Notes under the pieces: generated by a model
What the model was told of the DNA's origin: nothing
Database searches by the model: none
The model's input: the letters and a program-made list of their open reading frames with translations, nothing else
Part shown: positions 30,674 through 35,278 of the stretch, piece by piece
Layout of the letters: each line of letters begins with the position of its first letter
How positions within the stretch are numbered: the first letter of the stretch is position 1
Assembly: GCA_023425025.1 (NCBI GenBank)
Contig: JAFADG010000036.1
Coordinates: 1 to 35,278 of the forward strand
Origin: Bacillota bacterium
GTDB taxonomy: Bacteria; Bacillota; Clostridia; Christensenellales; Aristaeellaceae
Direction of reading: 5' to 3'
DNA: 35,278 nucleotides
Program-made: the position numbers and the translations under genes

Positions 30674-32458
30674 TCAATACTTCCCAAAGGAAGGCCCTTC
30701 CTGCAAGGTAATCTTGCCGGCCTTGGGCTTGTCCTTATACGGCGGGAAGGCTGTCCGTCCTTCCCTTTCATAGGCGGCATCCAGCTTGAATCTGCCCACC
30801 TCTTCCCGCAGGGTTGCCGCCTGCGCCGACATCTCCTCGCTGGTTGCCGAGTTTTCTTCTGCGGTGGCGGCATTGGTCTGGATCACCGCGGAAACCTGCG
30901 TAAGGCCCTGCCGGATCTGCTCGATGGCGATGGCCTGCTCGGCGGAGGCCTGGTCGATCTTGATGATGCTTTCGTTGACCAGGTTGGCTTTCTCCTCCAC
31001 ACTTTTGAGGATCATGGATGCTTTTTCCGCTGCCTGCGTGCCTTCTGCAACCGTTGCCACGGAGCGCTGTATAAGTTCCGCGGTCTTCTTGGCCGCCTCG
31101 GCGGACTTCGCGGCCAGATTGCGGACCTCATCGGCCACCACCGCAAAGCCCTTTCCGGCATTTCCGGCCCTGGCGGCTTCAATTGCGGCGTTCAGCGCAA
31201 GAATGTTGGTTTGGAACGCGATATCCTCTATCACCTTGGTGATGTTTGTGATCTGATCGGACGCGGCGCCGATGTTTGTCATCGCTTCATTCAGCTGCCC
31301 CATGTGCACGCTGCTGTCCTTGACGTTTTCCACCGCCTGCTCCACATAGCGTGTTGCGGTTTTCACGTTCACAGAATTTTCACCGGCCTGACCGGCGATG
31401 GCCGCGATGGACGCGCTCAGCTCTTCCACGGAAGACGCCTGTTCAGAGGAGCCGGCCGCAAGCGCCTGCGCGCCGCCGGCCACCTGCGCGGCGCCTGTGC
31501 TTACCTGCTCCGCCGCGGTGTTGATCGTACGCAGCGTATGGTTCAGCGAGGATGCCGTTTTTTCCATGGCGCTTTTGATGGTCTCAAAATCGCCAATATA
31601 GTCAAGGTCCACCTGAATGCGCATATCGCCGGCGGACATCAGGCTGAGTTTTTCGGAAATGTCTTTTATGTAGGAAGCAAGAAGCGCGTTTGTCTTTTTG
31701 ATGTTCCTGGCCATGCTGCCCAGTTCATCCTTGCTTTCATACGTGATTTCCGCCTGCATGTTCCCTTTGGAAATCTCAGCATACACGTGCTCGATCTCCT
31801 TGACCGGCTGCATGATGGATTTACGGATGGTCAAAACCACGATGACGGTCAGGAATATGGATATGGCCGCAGCGGTGATCAGCAGCACCCATGCAAAGCT
31901 TTCAGCGTTCTTCCCGGCAATCTGCTGCGCCTGCGCGTCCTTATCCTCCTTTGCGGCGAAGCCCACCAATGTCGTGGCAATTTCATCAAACAGCGGCGCG
32001 TACTGGCTGTCAAACAGTTCCTTGGACTTTGCGATATTATCTTCTGTACGGCCGATCAAAAGCTCCGATATCTGCCGCCTGATCGCGCCGGCCTTCTCCA
32101 CCTTCGTCCGTATATCCTTCATTTGGCTGATAATGGTCGCATCCGTTATGTTCGCCAGATACTCGTCATGGCATGCCAGAAGCTCTTTCCCGTCGTTTTC
32201 CGCCTGAGCCAGATAGTCATTGAGCTTCTGCGCGTCATCTTCCACAAAACCGCGCAGCAGGTTCCTCTGCGCGGAAACCAGGTTTCTTCTCATGGACCAC
32301 AGGTTGTCAATATTGGGAACAGTATGGCCACTGTATAAATCAATCTGCGTGGACAGGGTATTGGTACTGTACATCGAGAGTCCCAGGGAGACTAGCATCA
32401 GAACAAGAATAATGCCAAAGCCAACGATCAGCTTCATATTGATGGATAGGTTTTTCAT
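30674..32458 (-). CDS. Methyl-accepting chemotaxis protein with four-helix-bundle sensor
   Basis: A 594-residue chemoreceptor. Helix 1 (about 10-30) is followed by a 4HB_MCP-type extracellular helical bundle (about 32-188) with NLVSAQRNLLRGFVEDD, then helix 2 (about 190-212), a HAMP region with RKSIMQPVKEIEHVYAEISKGN, and the signalling hairpin EDIAFQTNILALNAAIEAARAG. The C-terminus is a short Lys/Gly-rich tail. AAGGAGG precedes the ATG. Its leader is 318 bases from the 21-bp element and appears structured. Ligand unknown; such bundles sense amino acids or act through binding proteins. Confidence 0.94.
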   Translation of the reverse strand: MKNLSINMKLIVGFGIILVLMLVSLGLSMYSTNTLSTQIDLYSGHTVPNIDNLWSMRRNLVSAQRNLLRGFVEDDAQKLNDYLAQAENDGKELLACHDEYLANITDATIISQMKDIRTKVEKAGAIRRQISELLIGRTEDNIAKSKELFDSQYAPLFDEIATTLVGFAAKEDKDAQAQQIAGKNAESFAWVLLITAAAISIFLTVIVVLTIRKSIMQPVKEIEHVYAEISKGNMQAEITYESKDELGSMARNIKKTNALLASYIKDISEKLSLMSAGDMRIQVDLDYIGDFETIKSAMEKTASSLNHTLRTINTAAEQVSTGAAQVAGGAQALAAGSSEQASSVEELSASIAAIAGQAGENSVNVKTATRYVEQAVENVKDSSVHMGQLNEAMTNIGAASDQITNITKVIEDIAFQTNILALNAAIEAARAGNAGKGFAVVADEVRNLAAKSAEAAKKTAELIQRSVATVAEGTQAAEKASMILKSVEEKANLVNESIIKIDQASAEQAIAIEQIRQGLTQVSAVIQTNAATAEENSATSEEMSAQAATLREEVGRFKLDAAYEREGRTAFPPYKDKPKAGKITLQEGPSFGKY

Positions 32459-32775
32459 ATGTCATCCTCCTTATCATTTGCCAAATGTGCCTTCCAGTAA
32501 AATTCCAGCGCAATATGCGGACAGCAACAATGGGCGGGTTACCACAGCATCACCTTTCTCCACATGTACTTTTTCGCGCCAAAAGAGCATGGTGCAGCTG
32601 TGGCAAAAACTTTGCCGCATTGGCGCAGCTGAACAACCATATTAATGAGAATGATATTAAAGTATTAACAAATGAGCAGGCAAAATGTTCCCGGGCTACC
32701 GCACTACCTCTTTTCGTTTGATTTTCCATAGATCTGCATTCATATTGGATTTTAAACGATAACAATTTCTTTGCA

Positions 32776-32796
32776 CATACTTCATTCTGTGGTATT
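32776..32796 (-). promoter_or_regulatory. 21-bp recurrent element, copy 3 (upstream of the four-helix chemoreceptor)
   Basis: Plus-strand reading CATAC-TTCATTCTGT-GGTATT. It keeps all 13 invariant positions and the ATAC/GTAT dyad ends. It lies 318 bases from the start codon. Confidence 0.5.
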
Positions 32797-32890
32797 TTTA
32801 CCTTTTTTGACACTTTTCGACTTTATTCCGGTTATTTTTACAAAGATGAGCCGTCTTATTCCCGTGTTAGAAGCGTTTTCACGCCAAAGC

Positions 32891-32921
32891 AAAAAGCGGC
32901 GCGCCATATAAGGTACGCCGC
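32891..32921 (-). terminator. Terminator of germination operon 2
   Basis: On the minus strand, GCGGCGTACC pairs with GGCGCGCCGC around a 6-base loop, with one mismatch and one wobble, and is followed by five Ts (32891-32895). It lies 35 bases after the operon's last stop. Confidence 0.8.
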
Positions 32922-32955
32922 CGCACAAGCTCATTTGTGCAGGTGATGCTGATTC

Positions 32956-33168
32956 TCACTTATAAAAGATGCCGATCCTGTGCATCAGCTCATCCATGGT
33001 CAAAACCGTACTGGGGATAGGCGTTCCCAGCTGGTTCAGAACCGATATCACCAGGGCCAGCGCGAAAATCAGGCCAAAGGCAGCCAAATCCCGCCAGTTT
33101 TTTTCTTTGACCAGCGGCCTGGCGTATACGAACCCCAGCAGGCCGAAGATAACAATCACCATCAGCAT
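32956..33168 (-). CDS. Small two-helix membrane protein in germination operon 2 (GerD-subunit-like candidate)
   Basis: A 70-residue protein with two hydrophobic helices (about 2-17 and 28-47), a Lys/Trp-containing loop (KEKNWRD) and a tail with a P-x-PS motif. It has the same layout as the protein at 683-904 and begins one base after the gerB stop, so it is the last gene of the operon. The open frame extends 15 codons into gerB, but the ATG at 33168 gives a protein beginning with helix 1. Germination D subunits of Bacillus have this size and topology; the assignment is inference from layout. Confidence 0.65.
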   Translation of the reverse strand: MLMVIVIFGLLGFVYARPLVKEKNWRDLAAFGLIFALALVISVLNQLGTPIPSTVLTMDELMHRIGIFYK

Positions 33169-33169
33169 G

Positions 33170-34273
33170 TCATGCCTGCACTTCCTTCCTGATTTTCTTT
33201 TTGACGGCGCCAAGGATCAGCGCAAAAAACGGAATCACCGTTTCAAACAGCTGCCATAAAATCGTTGACGTCTCCCGGCCGGAATTGGCATGCTGCACGT
33301 TGGACGGATACAGCGTAAAGCTGTACCCTATGATCAAAATGCCGGTTACAAGAATGATCGGCCGGTAGGATTTCATGTTGAATATCTGCGCGATGGCCAG
33401 CACCGCAGCGTAGTAAAGCACAGAGACTTTAAAGAACAGCAGCGCGATGAGCACAGTCGCGAACAAAATCTCCATGCGGCTGATCGCCCCCAGCAGTGAG
33501 ACCAGGCGGAGCGTTTCAAAGGCAGGCAGCGCAAAGAGTCCTATGGTATTGCCCAGCACCGCCGTATCGCGGAAGACCACCAGTAAAAACAGGATGCCGC
33601 CCAGCAGGAACCCGCCGATAAAGTACCGCCCGAATTTCCGTTTTTTTTCGTGAACGTACGGCGCGATCATCAGAAATACAAACAATTCGCCAAAGGGAAT
33701 GCTCAGCGCAATATTCGCGCCCTGCACGTATTTGATGGGCGGCATTTGAAGCATCGGCAAAAAGTTGTTGAAGTCCATCTGGTTGGCGGCCAGCAGCAGT
33801 GATATCAGCAGCACAAAGCCGGATAGCAGTATGAACATGAAGCCGTAGCGCAAAACCACCTCAATCCCGTAATGAATCGCCAGGGCGGATACGAGTATAC
33901 AGCAGAGCATCAGTACAATATCCGGCGTCTTGTCCATGATGGTCTGCTTGACGAACACATCCAAATCCCGCAGATTCAGCGAGGCCAGCGTCAATATGAA
34001 CACTATTTGCAGCAGCGACGCCACCGGGCCTATGATCTTTCCATACGCCAGCCGGTTGATCTCCACCAGGTTTTTGCCCGGGAACAGCTTGAGCAGGCCG
34101 ATATAGATCATCAGCAGCGGAACGCAGCAAAGGATGCCAAGGATCACGGCAAACCAGGAATCGGCAGCCGTGACGCCCACCAAAAAGGCGGACAGCAGAG
34201 AGGATGCCTGTATGAAGCATGCCGCGGCAAACATCAACTGTGCCGGGGTGATTTTTCCTGACTCCAGCTTCAT
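33170..34273 (-). CDS. GerB-type spore germination permease
   Basis: A 367-residue integral membrane protein of the GerAB/YndE family (APC fold) with about ten hydrophobic helices. It begins MKLESGKITPAQLMF, the family-typical ISP-Q-- start, and has LFPGKNLVEINRLAYGKIIG before helix 3, a segment like LYP--tl-e------Gk--G in relatives. GGAGGAG precedes the ATG, and the start overlaps the gerC stop by four bases (ATGA), showing translational coupling. It is distinct in sequence from the permease at 934-2022, so the two operons probably answer different germinants. Confidence 0.92.
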   Translation of the reverse strand: MKLESGKITPAQLMFAAACFIQASSLLSAFLVGVTAADSWFAVILGILCCVPLLMIYIGLLKLFPGKNLVEINRLAYGKIIGPVASLLQIVFILTLASLNLRDLDVFVKQTIMDKTPDIVLMLCCILVSALAIHYGIEVVLRYGFMFILLSGFVLLISLLLAANQMDFNNFLPMLQMPPIKYVQGANIALSIPFGELFVFLMIAPYVHEKKRKFGRYFIGGFLLGGILFLLVVFRDTAVLGNTIGLFALPAFETLRLVSLLGAISRMEILFATVLIALLFFKVSVLYYAAVLAIAQIFNMKSYRPIILVTGILIIGYSFTLYPSNVQHANSGRETSTILWQLFETVIPFFALILGAVKKKIRKEVQA

Positions 34274-35278
34274 TCCAGATTCTCCTCCATTTCCAGGCTC
34301 AAGCCCGTTTTCCCGGTGCCGGTAAGCTTGACCGTCACGTTTAAAACCAGCTGCATTTGGGAATACAATATATCCCACTGCCGCTCAATATTGCTCCAAA
34401 GCTTGGGATACTTTATATGGAAGGCGCCGCCCAGGCCATATATGTCCGTATTCAGCTGCTTCGTTTTTTCAAATGTCGTCGTTACGCGCCGCTCAATTGC
34501 CTTTTTGGCCTCATTGATCAGCAGTGCATATACATCCTCCAGTTTCAATTTCCCAAACCCGTTCAGTTCCTCAATATCGACCACCGCGTCAATGTTCAAA
34601 ATCACGCCAATCCGGCCGTCCGACTGTATCACCGGCTCCAAAGCGCTTTGGGCCTGCAGTATATTGAGCGAGGCGTTGCCTTGCTCCAAGGGCAGATCCA
34701 AAATGCCCTCGTTGATATCCCCTTTTGTCCATAAAAAGCCGGTAATCTCTCCCCAGTTCAATTCGCCGACCATTTTGTCTTCCTTGAATACCGCCATTTT
34801 GGAGATTTCAAGCTTCGTTTGATTTTCCTCTTTTTTCACCTCAATCATCGGTATCAAAGGCGCGGTCGTCTTTTGCAAGAGGGCGGAAACCAGTTTGAGC
34901 ATATTCACATTCAGGTAGGAAGAAATCGTTCCGTACTGCTGCATGATGCGCGCCGCCGCCGTGCCGGACATTTTATCCTGGGTAAGGTTCGCGGCAAGCA
35001 CTTCCTTTGCTTCTCCTCCCGCCACAAACACCAGGGTTTCCATGCGCGTTTCTTCATCGCGCAGGAACATATCGATATGCCGCTGGATGCCTCTTTGGGC
35101 CTGTTCCTTGCCAAAGATGATCATTTGATTATGATGCAGGAACAGGGTGCGCGTGCTTTCGTGGCGCAGTGTGGAAAGCGCGGCCAGCACGCTCTTTCCC
35201 CTGGCCTCCAGCAAAATGATGTTGCTGTTTCCCTCGCTCGCGCCCCCGCCGCCGCCCCCCGGCCGGCCGCCGGCGCGG
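34270..35278 (-). CDS. Ger(x)C-family spore germination lipoprotein, N-terminal end cut by window edge
   Basis: The visible 336 codons cover most of a GerC subunit. The open frame runs to the window end, beyond the TTG at 35214, because the earlier part fits the family. Landmarks are EARGKSVLAALSTL, then STRTLFLHHNQMIIFGKEQAQRG (the sR-lf-gH----iiG-e-a--G pattern), FLRDEETR, and the C-terminal NVTVKLTGTG strand. Upstream of residue ASEGNSN the frame encodes a Gly-rich stretch (six Gly in a row) from very GC-rich DNA. The lipobox and signal peptide are outside the window. The gerA gene is expected beyond the right edge. Confidence 0.85.
   Translation of the reverse strand, partial: RAGGRPGGGGGGASEGNSNIILLEARGKSVLAALSTLRHESTRTLFLHHNQMIIFGKEQAQRGIQRHIDMFLRDEETRMETLVFVAGGEAKEVLAANLTQDKMSGTAAARIMQQYGTISSYLNVNMLKLVSALLQKTTAPLIPMIEVKKEENQTKLEISKMAVFKEDKMVGELNWGEITGFLWTKGDINEGILDLPLEQGNASLNILQAQSALEPVIQSDGRIGVILNIDAVVDIEELNGFGKLKLEDVYALLINEAKKAIERRVTTTFEKTKQLNTDIYGLGGAFHIKYPKLWSNIERQWDILYSQMQLVLNVTVKLTGTGKTGLSLEMEENLE

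Larger units (their letters stand above)
32459..32955. other. 497-bp intergenic region with long leader, element copy 3 and terminator
   Basis: From right to left on the minus strand it holds the terminator of germination operon 2 (32891-32921), the 21-bp element copy 3 (32776-32796), and a 318-base leader of the chemoreceptor gene. The leader contains a hairpin made of CAGCTG at both sides and GGCAAA with TTTGCC inside, plus a Fur-box-like stretch at 32646-32660. I did not recognise any known riboswitch class. An 87-codon frame on the minus strand (32550-32813) has no ribosome site and is doubtful. Confidence 0.5.

Noticed and set aside
30404..32338. A 644-codon open frame on the plus strand opposite a chemoreceptor
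   Set aside because: The opposite frame encodes a clear chemoreceptor with the signalling hairpin; this frame has no motif and starts in a terminator region.
32550..32813. An 87-codon minus-strand frame in the leader of the four-helix chemoreceptor
   Set aside because: No ribosome site; it overlaps the 21-bp element and the composition looks random.
1..35278. CRISPR arrays, tRNA or rRNA genes, insertion sequences, integrases or phage genes
   Set aside because: I looked for spaced direct repeats, transposase motifs and tRNA-like stems and saw none.

Overview
This window looks like chromosomal DNA from a spore-forming, motile, moderately GC-rich member of the Bacillota (Clostridia-like). The evidence is the pair of GerA-type spore germination operons at the two edges, a Tlp small acid-soluble spore protein, a deoB-punA-dacF run in the order known from Bacillus subtilis, several methyl-accepting chemotaxis proteins with a CheV, consensus AGGAGG ribosome binding sites, and anaerobe-type genes (a NifU-like scaffold with a GGGtGRT protein, and a GH94 phosphorylase). 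The species cannot be read from the sequence alone.

Layout. 1-2022 (+): the 3' part of a germination operon, gerC (cut by the edge), a tiny two-helix membrane protein and a gerB permease. 2042-2977 (+): a radical SAM protein of the spore-photoproduct-lyase-like superfamily, behind a near-perfect promoter whose spacer holds a LexA/DinR-type SOS box. 3049-6361 (-): a secreted L,D-transpeptidase with four peptidoglycan-binding repeats and a lipoprotein foldase of the PrsA/SurA type. 6522-12407: a GH2-family glycosidase (-) diverging from a cytoplasmic GH74-like beta-propeller glycosidase (+), which converges on and overlaps an HTH/S24-like regulator (-). 12626-14344 (+): a NifU-like scaffold and a GGGtGRT-family protein, with strongly biased codon use. 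14413-15885 (-): an unrecognised secreted protein. 16193-20110 (+): a GH94 disaccharide phosphorylase, a small MazG-like pyrophosphohydrolase and an unrecognised zinc-site membrane protein. 20174-23419 (-): dacF, punA and deoB, linking nucleoside salvage to sporulation-type peptidoglycan trimming. 23582-24888 (+): tlp and a membrane-anchored alpha/beta hydrolase. 24969-32458 (-): a chemotaxis block of three chemoreceptors and CheV. 32956-35278 (-): a second germination operon, gerC (cut by the edge), gerB and another tiny two-helix protein.

How the genes fit together. Three themes dominate: spore biology (two germinant-receptor operons, Tlp, DacF, and an SOS-controlled radical SAM repair candidate), envelope maintenance (L,D-transpeptidase, foldase) and chemotaxis. 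A plant beta-glucan theme (GH74-like, GH2, GH94) is suggested, but no transporter is present. The most unusual signals are: (i) a 21-bp dyad-like element found upstream of cheV, two chemoreceptor genes and the L,D-transpeptidase; (ii) five exact-length 31-residue repeats in the sensor domain of one chemoreceptor; (iii) the SOS box over the radical SAM promoter; and (iv) a small two-helix gene in both germination operons, at different positions. I saw no tRNA, rRNA, CRISPR array, insertion sequence or prophage. All function calls come from reading motifs; no database search was possible.
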